Of a stretch of DNA of 64,000 bases, positions 1 through 9,432 are shown piece by piece. Position numbers and translations under genes: made by a program. Numbering within the stretch: the stretch's first letter is position 1; every line of letters begins with the position of its first letter. Under the pieces are notes generated by a model. It was not told where the DNA came from. It did not search any database and saw only the letters and a list, made by a program, of their open reading frames with translations. Source of the stretch: Achromobacter pestifer (lineage in GTDB: Bacteria > Pseudomonadota > Gammaproteobacteria > Burkholderiales > Burkholderiaceae_B); contig NZ_CADIJX010000007.1 of NCBI RefSeq assembly GCF_902859625.1, forward strand, positions 186,001 through 250,000, written 5' to 3'.

Positions 1-273
1 GTCGGCCAGCGTCAGGATGTGGCGGCCGGGGGCGCTGACCCATTCCAAGGCGCTGTCCACCTGCGCCGCCATGTCGTCCGGCATGGGCGCGGCCAATTGG
101 CGGGCCAACGCCTCGGGAACATGGCGGACCAGCGCCGTGGCGCGCTGGGCGTAGATTTGCTCGGGCATGCCCAGGGCGCCCAGCAATAGGCAGGCGGTGG
201 CGGAACCGATGTCGGGTTCCAGAGACAGCCGCAGCCAGGCGGACAGTTCAGAGGAAGAATGCGTAAGCGGCAT
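1..273 (-). CDS. dprA: DprA DNA-processing protein, N-terminal part (cut by window edge)
   Basis: Reading leftward from an ATG at 273, an open frame of 91 codons runs off the window. It begins MPLTHSSSELSAWLRLSLEP and continues through a helical stretch (LLLGALGMPEQIYAQ) to HILTLAD. This matches the N-terminal SAM-like region of DprA/Smf and the start of the usual ILTLAD..YP motif before the Rossmann fold. DprA binds incoming single-stranded DNA and loads RecA during natural transformation. It is divergent from def, a common arrangement in betaproteobacteria. The Rossmann domain is outside the window, so the call rests on the first 91 residues and the context. Confidence 0.8.
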   Translation of the reverse strand, partial: MPLTHSSSELSAWLRLSLEPDIGSATACLLLGALGMPEQIYAQRATALVRHVPEALARQLAAPMPDDMAAQVDSALEWVSAPGRHILTLAD

Positions 274-499
274 GGGGGAGGGCGCGTCGGGCGTCGAGTA
301 GTGCGTGAGTGTCGCATGCGGGGCGGACGCACCTGCCGCGGCGGGACGGAATGGTCACGCAAGGCCGTCATGCCCTTCGCGGATAAACCGGGGACGCTGC
401 AATGCCTGCAATCCTTGACTTAGCTGAAAACTATTAGAAATCAAGACTCTAATGAATTAAACTCTTAGGTAAGCATCAATCACTGGCGATACCCCTTCA
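274..499. promoter_or_regulatory. Divergent dprA/def intergenic region
   Basis: This 226-bp gap separates two divergent genes and must hold both promoters. The part near def (about 410-480) is clearly more AT-rich than its surroundings and contains TTGACT at 415-420, but no well-spaced -10 box is obvious. No strong Shine-Dalgarno sequence precedes the def ATG at 500. Confidence 0.4.
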
Positions 500-1012
500 A
501 TGGCTTTACTTCCTATCCTTCGCTACCCGGACCCGCGCTTGCACAAAAAGGCCAAGCCGGTAGCCGAGGTCGACGACCGCATCCGTCAACTGGTGCGCGA
601 CATGGCCGAGACCATGTATGACGCGCCGGGTGTCGGCTTGGCCGCGACCCAGGTCGACGTGCACGAGCGCGTGGTCGTGATCGACGTGTCCGAGGAAGGC
701 AATCAACTGCTGACCTTGATCAATCCCGTGATCACCTGGCACAGCGACGACTACAAGATCTACGAAGAAGGCTGTCTGTCCGTGCCCGGCGTCTACGACG
801 AGGTGGAACGCGCCTCACGTATCCGCTGCAAGGCGCTGGACATCGACGGCAAGCCGTTCGAGTTTGAAGCCGACGGTCTGCTGGCCGTCTGCGTGCAACA
901 CGAACTGGATCACCTGGAAGGCAAGGTCTTTGTTGAATACTTGTCCAACCTGAAGCAGAACCGTATCAAGACCAGGCTGAAGAAGGCCGAGCGCGAAGCG
1001 CTGCGCGACTGA
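500..1012 (+). CDS. def: Peptide deformylase
   Basis: Removes the N-formyl group from the initiator methionine of nascent proteins in the cytoplasm. All three family motifs are present in the 170-residue protein: GVGLAA (44-49), EGCLSVP (90-96) with the metal ligand Cys92, and HELDH (134-138) with two metal-binding His and the catalytic Glu. The length is normal for type-1 bacterial enzymes. It lies 30 bp upstream of fmt, the usual def-fmt operon, so formylation and deformylation enzymes are made together. Confidence 0.98.
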   Translation: MALLPILRYPDPRLHKKAKPVAEVDDRIRQLVRDMAETMYDAPGVGLAATQVDVHERVVVIDVSEEGNQLLTLINPVITWHSDDYKIYEEGCLSVPGVYDEVERASRIRCKALDIDGKPFEFEADGLLAVCVQHELDHLEGKVFVEYLSNLKQNRIKTRLKKAEREALRD

Positions 1013-1042
1013 TTCCCGTTTTCCACTTTCTGGTCTTTCCCC

Positions 1043-1984
1043 ATGCGCCTCGTTTTTGCCGGCACGCCGGAATTCGCCCGTATCGCTTTTGACGCCTTGC
1101 GGGCCGCAGGGCATGACATCGCCTTGGTCATGACGCAGCCCGACCGCCCCGCGGGCCGCGGACTCAAGCTGACGCCCAGCCCGGTCAAGCAGGCCGCACT
1201 GGACGCCGGCATTCCCGTCGCCCAGCCGCGCAGCCTGCGCCTGGATGGCCGCTACCCGGACGAAGCCGCCGAAGCCCGCGCGCTGTTGGAACAGATTGCG
1301 CCCGACGTCATGGTGGTGGCGGCCTACGGGCTGATCTTGCCGCAATGGGTGCTGGACTTGCCACGCCTGGGTTGCCTGAATATTCACGCCAGCCTGTTGC
1401 CACGCTGGCGTGGCGCGGCACCCATCCAACGCGCGATCGAGGCCGGCGATGCCCAGACGGGCGTGACGATCATGCAGATGGACGCGGGGTTGGACACGGG
1501 CGACATGCTGCTGGAGCGCGTGGTGCCGATCACGGGCGACACGAACGCGGCGCAATTGCACGACGCCCTGGCACTGGCCGGGGGCGAAGCCATTGTCGAA
1601 GCCTTGAACGGCCTGGCCCAAGGTGGCCTGACCCCGGCCAAGCAGCCGGAAGCGGGCGTGACCTACGCGGCCAAACTGGACAAGGCGGAAGCCGCGCTGG
1701 ATTGCACGCAGCCGGCCGATCTGCTGGAGCGCCGCGTGCGCGCATTCAACCCGGTGCCTGGCGCCAGTATCCGCCTGCCGGGCTTGCCCGACCCGGTGAA
1801 GGTCTGGCGCGCGCAGGCGTTGGCGTCGCCCACGACCGCCGAGCCCGGCAGCGTGGTGCGCGCCGATGCGTCCGGCATCGATATCGCGACCGGTAGCGGC
1901 GTGCTGCGTTTGCTTGAGTTGCAGAAGGCGGGCGGCAAGCGCCAGCCGGTGGATGTCTTTGTACGAGGCTGGCAGCCGGCCTGA
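1043..1984 (+). CDS. fmt: Methionyl-tRNA formyltransferase
   Basis: Transfers a formyl group from 10-formyl-tetrahydrofolate to Met-tRNAfMet. The 313-residue protein starts [12 protein letters not shown], typical of the family. It carries the catalytic stretch [20 protein letters not shown] near residues 112-131 and a C-terminal OB-fold-like region. Full length. Second gene of def-fmt. Its stop is only 4 bp from the stop of the convergent CYTH gene. Confidence 0.98.
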   Translation: MRLVFAGTPEFARIAFDALRAAGHDIALVMTQPDRPAGRGLKLTPSPVKQAALDAGIPVAQPRSLRLDGRYPDEAAEARALLEQIAPDVMVVAAYGLILPQWVLDLPRLGCLNIHASLLPRWRGAAPIQRAIEAGDAQTGVTIMQMDAGLDTGDMLLERVVPITGDTNAAQLHDALALAGGEAIVEALNGLAQGGLTPAKQPEAGVTYAAKLDKAEAALDCTQPADLLERRVRAFNPVPGASIRLPGLPDPVKVWRAQALASPTTAEPGSVVRADASGIDIATGSGVLRLLELQKAGGKRQPVDVFVRGWQPA

Positions 1985-1988
1985 TCCG

Positions 1989-2507
1989 TCAGCGCGGGCG
2001 GGCGGCCAGCAAATCCAGGTAGGCGCCCGACAGCAGTTGCGCGGGCGCCACGCCCAGCCCGGCCATCAAGGTCCGGGCTTCTTCCATGCCGGCTTCAGCG
2101 CTTTCGCCGTCGCGCAGCACCACTTCCAACTCCATGAATTCCCCTAGGCCCTCCACCCGGTCCAGGTGGATGCGAGTGCGTCCGGCCAGGTACACCCGGC
2201 GTTGCTTTTTCACGCGGCCGATCACGCCATAAGCCAACGCAAGCGCGTCACGCAAGGTGTCGGGCGAATCCGTCGGCGAGATCACGTAGAAGCTCTCTTT
2301 CGGTCCCGTGTCGTCGGCGCGGCGATAAAAGATCAATTCACCCGTGCCATCGGCGAACGCGCGCAGTTTCAGGCGGCCGTTGACGCAGGTGAAGAAGGTG
2401 TCGTCCTGGGCGATGAGGATGGGTTCCTGCCCGGACAGCGCGGCGGCCAGCGGTTCCAGGGCGTCCAGGCTGTCGACTTGCGCCTTGATTTCGACGTTGC
2501 GAGCCAT
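1989..2507 (-). CDS. CYTH-domain protein (class IV adenylate cyclase/thiamine triphosphatase-like)
   Basis: The 172-residue protein opens with MARNVEIKAQV, the ExExK-type start of the CYTH superfamily (triphosphate tunnel metalloenzymes). Charged and aromatic strands follow (GRLKLRAF; GELIFYRR; RRVYLAGRTRIHLDRVEGLGEFMELE) that supply the ring of acidic and basic residues lining the tunnel. Members act on triphosphate substrates such as ThTP or inorganic triphosphate, or make cAMP; the substrate here cannot be read from sequence. It is the last gene of a tightly packed minus-strand run starting with the LOG protein at 5027. Confidence 0.85.
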   Translation of the reverse strand: MARNVEIKAQVDSLDALEPLAAALSGQEPILIAQDDTFFTCVNGRLKLRAFADGTGELIFYRRADDTGPKESFYVISPTDSPDTLRDALALAYGVIGRVKKQRRVYLAGRTRIHLDRVEGLGEFMELEVVLRDGESAEAGMEEARTLMAGLGVAPAQLLSGAYLDLLAARPR

Positions 2508-2530
2508 GGGGGCGCGTCCTTGTGCGGTGT

Positions 2531-3157
2531 TCAGTACAACGTGCTGGCCACGCGGGCGGGCAGGTCGCGGTCGTAGGTTGCGCCGTCAAAGGTGCCGGCG
2601 GTCAGGTCGGACAGGATGCGGCCGGTACTGGGCAAGGCGCTGCGCGGCACTTGCGTCGCGGGGTCCCACAGGCGTGAGCGCAGCAGGGCGCGCGAACACT
2701 GGAAATACACGGTCTGCACGTCGATGATCAGCACGGAGCGCGGCAGCTTGCCGTCCATCTCGAAGCGCGCCAACAAGGCGGGTTCCACGCTGATGCGAGC
2801 CGTGCCGTTCACACGCAGGGTCTCGCCCACGCCCGGCACCAGGAACAGCAGCGCTACGCGGGGATCGGCCAGGATGTTCAGCAGACTGTCGATGCGGTTG
2901 TTGCCACGGCGATCGGGCATCAGCAGCGTCTTCTCGTCTTCGACCACGACGAAGCCCGCGGGATCTCCACGCGGTGATGCGTCCAGCCCATCCGGGCCCG
3001 AGGTGCCCAGCATCGCGAACGGCGCAGCTTCAATGAAGGCGCGATAGTGCGGATGCACGTGATCGACCTCCTTCTTCAGCGACGCTTCGCCGGGCGATCC
3101 ATACAGCGCCTGCAAGGCGGCGGCGTCGGTGACCAGATGGGCGGGATCGGTGTGCAT
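2531..3157 (-). CDS. Pyridoxamine 5'-phosphate oxidase-family FMN-binding protein
   Basis: 208 residues. The central part (SPDGLDASPRGDPAGFV, MPDRRGNNRIDSLLNILADPRVALLFLVPG, LRVNGTARISV) matches the split-barrel FMN-binding fold of PPOX-class proteins, close to the DR2398/MSMEG_1061-type subfamily. A conserved C-terminal stretch (CSRALLRSRLWDP) also fits that subfamily. Most members are flavin oxidoreductases of unknown substrate. It sits between the HAD gene (22 bp upstream) and CYTH (23 bp downstream), so is probably co-transcribed with them. Confidence 0.85.
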   Translation of the reverse strand: MHTDPAHLVTDAAALQALYGSPGEASLKKEVDHVHPHYRAFIEAAPFAMLGTSGPDGLDASPRGDPAGFVVVEDEKTLLMPDRRGNNRIDSLLNILADPRVALLFLVPGVGETLRVNGTARISVEPALLARFEMDGKLPRSVLIIDVQTVYFQCSRALLRSRLWDPATQVPRSALPSTGRILSDLTAGTFDGATYDRDLPARVASTLY

Positions 3158-3178
3158 GGCGGGGTCCGGAGTCCGGGG

Positions 3179-3805
3179 TTAGGCCAGGATGGCGGGCAGA
3201 TCAGAGACGGCCAGGAACACTTCGTCGGGGCCGCGTTCGCGCAGGGCGTCCACATGGTTATAACCCCAGGCGACGGAACCCACTTGCACGCCTGCTTTGC
3301 GGGCGGCGTCGACATCGCGCATTTCGTCCCCCACCAGCAGGAAGCGTTCGGGGTTGATCTCGTGCCGGCGCATCAGGCGGTCGATCTTGGCGGACTTGCC
3401 GAACAGGTCGGTGCCGCATTCGTAGTCGTCGAACAGCGCGGCGACATCCGGGCCCAGCACGCGCTGCACGTTTTCGATGGAGTTGGAACTGATCACCGCC
3501 ATCCGCAATCCGCCAGCTTTCAGCCGCGCAAGCACGTCTGGGATGCCGTCGAACAGATGCACGCTGGGATCAATGTCCTGCATCAACGTGCGCACGTGAG
3601 TCATGATCGCCGGCAGCTTCCACAGCGGGATACCCAGGTACTTCAGGATCTCGGAAGCTTCGCGGTGGCGCAGTTGTTCGCGTTCCGACAGGTCGATTTT
3701 TCGGAAGCCGTATTTATCGGCCACCGTGTTCAGGATGGAATTGAACCAAGGCATGGTGTCCGCCAGGGTTCCGTCAAAGTCAAAAGCTGCGATGTCGTAT
3801 TTCAA
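3179..3805 (-). CDS. HAD-superfamily hydrolase (phosphoglycolate phosphatase-like)
   Basis: 208 residues with the HAD motifs in order: DFDGTLADT at residues 9-17 (nucleophile Asp and acid/base Asp), a helical cap, VISSNS (motif II Ser), a Lys in the KSAKIDRLMRRH region (motif III), and VGDEMRDVDAARKAG (motif IV acidic pair). The cap resembles Gph/PGP-type phosphatases. The substrate is unknown. It belongs to the minus-strand run 5027-1989. Confidence 0.88.
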   Translation of the reverse strand: MKYDIAAFDFDGTLADTMPWFNSILNTVADKYGFRKIDLSEREQLRHREASEILKYLGIPLWKLPAIMTHVRTLMQDIDPSVHLFDGIPDVLARLKAGGLRMAVISSNSIENVQRVLGPDVAALFDDYECGTDLFGKSAKIDRLMRRHEINPERFLLVGDEMRDVDAARKAGVQVGSVAWGYNHVDALRERGPDEVFLAVSDLPAILA

Positions 3806-3839
3806 GTATGCGATCCGTTAGCCGGCTGTGGCGTGGCAA

Positions 3840-4403
3840 CTAGCCGTTGGGGTGAAGCAGATAGTGGACAACCGGGGCCAGGGCCTCCAGCGGCGGTGCG
3901 CTGGCCACGACGCGCGCGGCGTTGGTCCACGGGTAATCAAGCGCCAGCAGCCAGCCGAACACGGCGGCCATGTCGCCCGGCGGGAGCGTCACCATGGTTT
4001 CGATGGTGATGGTCAGGTCCGTCGCGCGGTAAGGCTCGGCCTGGAATGTCCAATCGTACCGGCCGCAGCCCACGCGCACGTTGCCGCTGGCCTTTTCGGT
4101 CATGGCCACGATCCAGTCGCACTGGTAATCCGGCAGACAGGCGCCAGATTCGGGCCGCGACAGGTAGAACGTGTAGACGTTGTCGTAGGTCTGGCCGAAC
4201 TTGCGCACCAGCGTGTCGGCGATGGCCGCCAAGCCGTGCGATTCGGGAGGAAAAGCGATGGCCTGCGTGCGCAGGGCCATTTTCAGCACGGCGTTGTCAG
4301 CGAAGGCGCGCGCCATGTAATGCGGGCGATTCTCGTCCTTGGCGTGAAAATAGTCGCGCAGTACGGACTCGGTGCTGGAAAGGGACGCTGAATCGGAGTT
4401 CAT
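3840..4403 (-). CDS. NTF2-like/SnoaL-fold hypothetical protein
   Basis: 187 residues, no signal peptide or membrane segment. The opening helix-rich part (ESVLRDYFHAKDENRPHYMARAFADNAVLKMAL) followed by alternating strands (DWTFQAEPYRATDLTITIETMV) suggests the cone-shaped NTF2-like fold used by SnoaL-type isomerases and by many non-catalytic binding proteins. No catalytic residues can be assigned. Located between LOG and HAD genes with 34-36 bp gaps, so probably in the same transcript. Confidence 0.6.
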   Translation of the reverse strand: MNSDSASLSSTESVLRDYFHAKDENRPHYMARAFADNAVLKMALRTQAIAFPPESHGLAAIADTLVRKFGQTYDNVYTFYLSRPESGACLPDYQCDWIVAMTEKASGNVRVGCGRYDWTFQAEPYRATDLTITIETMVTLPPGDMAAVFGWLLALDYPWTNAARVVASAPPLEALAPVVHYLLHPNG

Positions 4404-4439
4404 TGCGAAGGTTTCCGGTTGGGGGGTGACGGGGCGGCT

Positions 4440-5027
4440 TCAGGCTTTGATGGGATCGAACCACTTCGAGACGTTGGGTGCCTCGTAGATGGCGTAGCGG
4501 TCCAACATCACGGCGGGATCTTCTTCCACCACCAGCATGTCGCGGTGCTGGGGCCGGATGAACGCTTCGTCGACGGCATGGTCCACGAACTGCACCAGCG
4601 CATCGTAATACCCCGCGACGTTCAACAGGCCGCACGGCTTCTGGTGCATGTTCAATTGCGCCCAGGTCCAGACTTCAAAGAACTCCTCCAGCGTGCCCGC
4701 GCCGCCTGGCAGCGCGATGAAGCCGTCGGCCTTTTCGATCATCATGGCCTTGCGTTCGTGCATGTTCTGCACCAGGTGCAGTTCGGTCAGTCCGCGGTGG
4801 GCCTGTTCTTTTTTCAGCAGCAACTCGGGGATCACGCCGATCACGCGGCCGCCGCCGGCCAGCACTTCGTTGGCCACGACGCCCATGATGCCGACGACAG
4901 ACCCGCCGTAGACCAACCCAAGGTCACGCTTGACCAGTTCGCGGGCCAGCACGCGGGCCTGCTCGATGTACTCCGGACGGGTGCCCGGATTCGAGCCGCA
5001 ATACACGCAAATGTTCTTCAGAGTCAT
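4440..5027 (-). CDS. LOG-family nucleoside 5'-monophosphate phosphoribohydrolase
   Basis: 195 residues. It has the family start VYCGSNPGTRPEY and the signature LPGGAGTLEEFFE around residues 105-117, which binds the phosphate and ribose of AMP or cytokinin nucleotides. A GGSVVGIMG stretch near residue 40 completes the Rossmann-like site. In plants and some bacteria LOG releases the free base from N6-substituted AMP; in most bacteria the natural substrate is unclear. First gene of the minus-strand run; its promoter should lie in 5028-5257. Confidence 0.9.
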   Translation of the reverse strand: MTLKNICVYCGSNPGTRPEYIEQARVLARELVKRDLGLVYGGSVVGIMGVVANEVLAGGGRVIGVIPELLLKKEQAHRGLTELHLVQNMHERKAMMIEKADGFIALPGGAGTLEEFFEVWTWAQLNMHQKPCGLLNVAGYYDALVQFVDHAVDEAFIRPQHRDMLVVEEDPAVMLDRYAIYEAPNVSKWFDPIKA

Positions 5028-5257
5028 AAAAGGCTGGAGATTGCTTGTCCCGTTACTGATTGCGTCACGGGTATTTCAGGAAGCCGATAGTTTACGCAAG
5101 GTTTGCGCAGGCGTTTCCGTCACCCATGGCGGGGCCAATTTGGGGGCAGGAGCAATGTTTGGACACAGCATGATCCGCCACGCCCGGTAGACTGGGTTGT
5201 TCGGTACGACTGGAAATCCAGCGTCGTAGTGCTTTCACTAACCCGAGGAGCAACGAT

Positions 5258-5818
5258 ATGGAACACGCAACCCGATCCCCCCAAAAGGCAGACCGCCCTT
5301 TCAACATGGACGTGAAGGCCATCCGCGCCAAGGCTCGCCAGGACATTGAATCGGGCGCCGTCACGGACACCTACCGCGCCGACCGGCAGACGGTGCTGAA
5401 GTTGTTGAATGAAGCGCTGGCCACCGAAATCGTCTGTGTGCTGCGCTACAAGCGCCACTACTTCATGGCCCGCGGTCTGAACGCCGAACCGGTGGCGGCG
5501 GAATTCGCCGAACACGCCACGCAGGAACAGGACCACGCTGACCGCCTGGCCGAACGCATCGTCCAATTGGGCGGTGAGCCGAACCTGTCGCCCAAGGGGC
5601 TGCTGGATCGCAGCCATTCGGAATACGTCGAAGGCAGCACGCTGGAAGAAATGATCAAGGAAAACCTGATCGCCGAGCGCATCGCCATCGACAGCTACCG
5701 GCAGATGATCGACTACATCGGTGAACAGGATTCCACCACGCGCCGCATGCTGGAGGAGATCCTGGCGGTGGAAGAGGAACACGCCGACGACATGTCGGAC
5801 TTCCTGGCGAAGTCCTGA
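5258..5818 (+). CDS. Ferritin-like/bacterioferritin-type di-iron protein
   Basis: 186 residues forming a four-helix bundle with ferritin-type ligands: E in LLNEALATEIVCVLRY, ExxxH in EHATQEQDHADRLAER, E in NLIAERIAIDSYRQM and EExH in AVEEEHADDM. This pattern fits the bacterioferritin/Dps-like iron-storage group. A 30-residue hydrophilic N-terminal tail precedes the bundle. A strong Shine-Dalgarno (GAGGAG) sits about 8 bp before the ATG. Divergent from the LOG gene. No Fur-box-like sequence was recognised upstream. Confidence 0.85.
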   Translation: MEHATRSPQKADRPFNMDVKAIRAKARQDIESGAVTDTYRADRQTVLKLLNEALATEIVCVLRYKRHYFMARGLNAEPVAAEFAEHATQEQDHADRLAERIVQLGGEPNLSPKGLLDRSHSEYVEGSTLEEMIKENLIAERIAIDSYRQMIDYIGEQDSTTRRMLEEILAVEEEHADDMSDFLAKS

Positions 5819-5879
5819 GCGGCAGGGCCTGCCGTCGGCATCGCGGGGCGCGCAACCGCGCGCACCCCGTTTGCAGCGA

Positions 5880-7196
5880 TCAGATCGCTTCGCCCCAAAG
5901 GTCGTATTCGTCCGACTCGGTGACGCGCACGCGCACCAGGTCGCCCGCCTTCAGGGGCTTGTCCGAACTGACGTAGACACAGCCGTCGATCTCGGGCGCA
6001 TCGGCGCTGCTGCGGCCCACGGCGCCGTCTTCGTCCACTTCGTCGATCAGCACGTCGATCTCGCGGCCGACCTTGCGGGCCAGACGCGCGGTCGAGATCC
6101 CTTGCTGCAATTCCATGAAGCGTTCCCAGCGCTCTTGCTTGACGTCGTCAGGCACGGGATTGTCCAGCAGGTTCGCGGGTGCGCCTTCCACCGGCGAATA
6201 CTGGAAACAGCCCACGCGGTCCAGCTGCGCTTCCTGCATCCAGTCCAGCAGGTACTGGAAGTCTTCCTCCGTTTCGCCGGGGAAGCCCACGATGAAGGTC
6301 GAGCGGATGGTCAGGTCGGGACAGATCTCGCGCCAGCGCTTGATGCGGGCCAGCGTTTTGTCCTCGAAGGCCGGGCGCTTCATGGCCTTCAGGATGCGCG
6401 GGCTGGCATGCTGGAACGGGATGTCCAGGTACGGCAGGATCTTGCCTTCCGCCATCAGCGGAATCACTTCGTCCACGTGCGGGTACGGGTACACATAGTG
6501 CAGGCGCGTCCAGATGCCCATTTCGGACAAGGCCAGACAGAGCTCGGTCATGCGGGTCTTGACCGGGCGGCCATTCCAGAAGCCGCTGCGGTACTTCACG
6601 TCCACGCCGTAGGCGCTGGTGTCTTGCGAGATCACCAGCATTTCCTTCACGCCGGCTTTGACCAGGCGTTCGGCTTCGCTCAGCACATCGCCCACCGGGC
6701 GGCTGACCAGGTCGCCGCGCATCGAGGGGATGATGCAGAAGCTGCACCGATGATTACAGCCTTCCGAGATCTTCAGGTAGGCGTAGTGGCGCGGCGTCAG
6801 CTTGATGCCTTGCGGCGGCACCAGATCCAGATAGGGATTGTGGTCCTTCTTGGGCGGCGCGGCGTCATGCACGGCGCGCACCACCTCTTCATATTGCTGG
6901 GGGCCTGTCACTGCCAGCACGCTGGGGTGCACTTTGCGAATGACCGATTCCTCGACGCCCATACAGCCCGTGACGATCACTTTGCCGTTTTCGGCCAGCG
7001 CTTCGCCGATGGCTTCCAGCGATTCCGCCTTGGCGCTATCGATGAATCCACAGGTGTTGACGACGACGACGTCCGCATCGTTGTATTCAGGCGTGACTTC
7101 GTACCCTTCGGTGCGCAGTTGGGTCAAGATGCGTTCGGAGTCGACCAGGGCTTTAGGACAGCCCAGGCTGACGAAGCCGACTTTGGGGGAAGACAT
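5880..7196 (-). CDS. rimO: Ribosomal protein S12 methylthiotransferase RimO
   Basis: Radical-SAM enzyme that adds a methylthio group to the conserved aspartate of ribosomal protein S12. The start at 7196 ([21 protein letters not shown]) has a GAGGT ribosome site just upstream and gives 438 residues, the normal length; a longer frame to 7235 is possible but lacks support. The N-terminal MTTase domain has Cys13 (SLGCPKA), NTCGF and GCMGVEE. The radical-SAM cluster motif is CNHRCSFC, and the C-terminus is a TRAM domain ending near [10 protein letters not shown]. Confidence 0.97.
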   Translation of the reverse strand: MSSPKVGFVSLGCPKALVDSERILTQLRTEGYEVTPEYNDADVVVVNTCGFIDSAKAESLEAIGEALAENGKVIVTGCMGVEESVIRKVHPSVLAVTGPQQYEEVVRAVHDAAPPKKDHNPYLDLVPPQGIKLTPRHYAYLKISEGCNHRCSFCIIPSMRGDLVSRPVGDVLSEAERLVKAGVKEMLVISQDTSAYGVDVKYRSGFWNGRPVKTRMTELCLALSEMGIWTRLHYVYPYPHVDEVIPLMAEGKILPYLDIPFQHASPRILKAMKRPAFEDKTLARIKRWREICPDLTIRSTFIVGFPGETEEDFQYLLDWMQEAQLDRVGCFQYSPVEGAPANLLDNPVPDDVKQERWERFMELQQGISTARLARKVGREIDVLIDEVDEDGAVGRSSADAPEIDGCVYVSSDKPLKAGDLVRVRVTESDEYDLWGEAI

Positions 7197-7347
7197 GGAA
7201 TACCTCGGTGGGCGCGAGCCGGCGCCAGTGATCAAAATCTGCGCAATTTTAGCGCGGCAGAGCGGGGGGCCGTTATTTTACCGGTAAGGAAGGGAAACGC
7301 TCTTCCTTGGATGCGTCCCTGAATAATTTCCGAATCGGGCAGGCGAT

Positions 7348-7980
7348 TTATGGCGCCCCGCGCCGGTACAGCGCCAACGTGCCCGCCAAGCCGATCATCA
7401 GACTGCCGCAGACGCGGTTCAGCCAGCGCAGGCCGGAACCCTGGAAGGCACGCACCAACTGCGCGCCCAGCGTGGCATAGACCAGCATGGTCAGGGTATT
7501 GATCGTGGCCAGCACACAGGCCACGATGGCGTATTGCGTCAGCAGGGGCGCTTGTGGATCAATGAATTGGGGCAGGAAGGCCGACATGAACAACAGCGCC
7601 TTGGGGTTGGTCAGCGCCACCATGAAGCTGCGCATTCCCAGCGCCAAGCCGGCGGGCCGATCCGCGGCGGTCGTGCCTGAAGGCAGGATCAGCGCTGCGT
7701 CCGAGCGCAGCATCTTCCAGCCCAGATAGGCCAGATAGGCCGCGCCCACCCATTTGATGAGCTGGAAGGCGATTTCGGACGCCGCCAGCACAACGCCCAG
7801 GCCCGAGGCGACCGAGCCGACGAGAATCATGTCCGCCAAGACCGCGCCGGCCATCCCCCAGCCGGCGGCGCGCACGCCGTGGCGCGAGCCGTTGCTCATG
7901 GCCAGCAGGGTGGTGGGGCCCGGCGTCACGATGGCGACGGCCGAAGCCAGGATGAACAGCAGCAGCGTGGCGGTGGTCAT
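7348..7980 (-). CDS. LysE/RhtB-family amino-acid exporter
   Basis: Inner-membrane exporter of the LysE superfamily. The ATG at 7980 gives 210 residues, the usual length; an upstream extension to 8049 is not needed. The N-terminus (LLLFILASAVAIVTPGPTTLLAMSNGSRHG) carries the family signature with its PGP turn. About six hydrophobic segments follow, including AFLPQFIDP and AIVACVLATINTLTMLVYATLGAQL. Substrates in this family are basic, neutral or branched amino acids and cannot be predicted here. Divergent from rsmB. Confidence 0.9.
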   Translation of the reverse strand: MTTATLLLFILASAVAIVTPGPTTLLAMSNGSRHGVRAAGWGMAGAVLADMILVGSVASGLGVVLAASEIAFQLIKWVGAAYLAYLGWKMLRSDAALILPSGTTAADRPAGLALGMRSFMVALTNPKALLFMSAFLPQFIDPQAPLLTQYAIVACVLATINTLTMLVYATLGAQLVRAFQGSGLRWLNRVCGSLMIGLAGTLALYRRGAP

Positions 7981-8076
7981 GAAGAAAGCGCTCCCGGGGA
8001 GGGACAAGTTTGACGCGGCCAGGGCCATTCGTCCAGGTCCGGCTACCATATCGGTCTTATCCCTAGAATTCCCGCC

Positions 8077-9414
8077 ATGTCCACGCGCTCTGACTCCCCC
8101 AATCTAGCCCCCCCGCTTTCCTCCGTTCTTCTTTCCAGCGCGGGGGTGGTCGAGGGCGTGCTGGACGGCCGTTCCCTGACGGACGCGCTGACCGACGTCA
8201 GCGCCGCCTTGCGTCCGGCCACCCAGGCCGTGTCGTTTCACGCGATGCGCTACCTGGGCTGGGCCGATGCCGTGGGCCGCGAGCTGGTTCAACGCTATCC
8301 CAGCGTGTTGTTTGAATCGCTGCTGCTGGTGTCGCTGACGTTGCTGAAAGAAGAAGGCGAGGCCGCCTCGGCCTTGCCGGGCATGCCGGTCTACGCGCCG
8401 CATACGGTGGTGGATCAGGCGGTGACGGCGGCCTCCAATACTCGCAGCCTGGCGTCTTTCAAGGGCATGCTCAACGCCTGCCTGCGCCGTTTCCTGCGCG
8501 AACGCGCGACGCTGGAAGCCGCGGTGGCCGACAGCCCCGAGGCGCAATGGAACCATCCTGGCTGGTGGGTCAAGCAACTGGGCCTGGCCTACCCGAAGCA
8601 ATGGCGCGAGATCCTGGCCTCGGCCAACGTGCCGGCGCCGCTGACCCTGCGCGTCAACCGCCGTCGCGCCAGCCGCGAGCAGGTGCTGGCGGCTTTCCAG
8701 GATGCGGGCCTGTCGGCGGAACCCGTGGGGCAGGCCGGTCTGGTGCTGGGCAGCCCCAAGCCCGTGACCCAATTGCCCGGTTTCGCCGAAGGCTGGTGGT
8801 CGGTGCAGGATGCCGGCGCGCAACTGGCGGCTGAACTGCTGGCACCCGCCGACGGCATGCGCGTGCTGGATGCCTGCTCGGCGCCCGGCGGCAAGACGGC
8901 CCACCTGCTGGAACTGGCCGATATCGATCTGGTGGCATTGGACGCCGATGGCGAGCGCCTGGAACGGGTGGAGCAGAACCTGGACCGCCTGGGGCTGGCA
9001 AGCAGCCGTGTTCAGCTGCAAGCGGCCGACGCCTCCGATCTGGACGCCTGGTGGGACGGCAAGCCTTTTGACGCGGTGCTGGCGGACGTGCCCTGCACGG
9101 CCTCGGGCATCGTGCGCCGCCACCCTGACATCCGCTGGTTGCGCCGTGAAAACGATGTGCGCCGCACCGCTACGTTGCAGGCCAAGATCCTGGATTCTCT
9201 GTGGCAGACCGTGGCGCCGGGCGGCCGCCTGCTCTATGTGACCTGCTCGGTGTTCCCGATCGAAGGCGCGCGCCAGGCCCTGGAGTTCTTGCAACGTCAC
9301 CCCGAGGCCCAGCGCCTGGACGCCCCGGGCCAGTTGTTGCCAGTTGCGGTCGATGCAACACCCGCGGCACAACATGACGGATTTTTCTACGCCTTGTTTG
9401 CCAAGCAGTCCTGA
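8077..9414 (+). CDS. rsmB: 16S rRNA (cytosine-967 C5)-methyltransferase
   Basis: 445 residues. An N-terminal NusB-like RNA-binding domain precedes the SAM-dependent methyltransferase domain: DACSAPGGKTAHLLEL (SAM loop, about 266-281), DVPCTASGIVRRHPDIRWLR (motif IV with one catalytic Cys) and VTCSVFPIEG (motif VI with the nucleophile Cys). The N-terminus is slightly longer than the E. coli protein. It precedes the DUF4390-ntrY-ntrX-trk genes by 18 bp, a conserved Burkholderiales arrangement. Confidence 0.95.
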   Translation: MSTRSDSPNLAPPLSSVLLSSAGVVEGVLDGRSLTDALTDVSAALRPATQAVSFHAMRYLGWADAVGRELVQRYPSVLFESLLLVSLTLLKEEGEAASALPGMPVYAPHTVVDQAVTAASNTRSLASFKGMLNACLRRFLRERATLEAAVADSPEAQWNHPGWWVKQLGLAYPKQWREILASANVPAPLTLRVNRRRASREQVLAAFQDAGLSAEPVGQAGLVLGSPKPVTQLPGFAEGWWSVQDAGAQLAAELLAPADGMRVLDACSAPGGKTAHLLELADIDLVALDADGERLERVEQNLDRLGLASSRVQLQAADASDLDAWWDGKPFDAVLADVPCTASGIVRRHPDIRWLRRENDVRRTATLQAKILDSLWQTVAPGGRLLYVTCSVFPIEGARQALEFLQRHPEAQRLDAPGQLLPVAVDATPAAQHDGFFYALFAKQS

Positions 9415-9432
9415 ATCACCAAGAATAGGGGC

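Noticed and set aside
12-371. 119-codon minus-strand frame at the left edge
   Set aside because: The alternative minus frame starting at 273 encodes a recognisable DprA N-terminus; this one is Arg/Pro-rich and out of phase.
5721-7322. 533-codon plus-strand frame over rimO
   Set aside because: Antisense to a complete rimO with all radical-SAM motifs; no start site or domain pattern.
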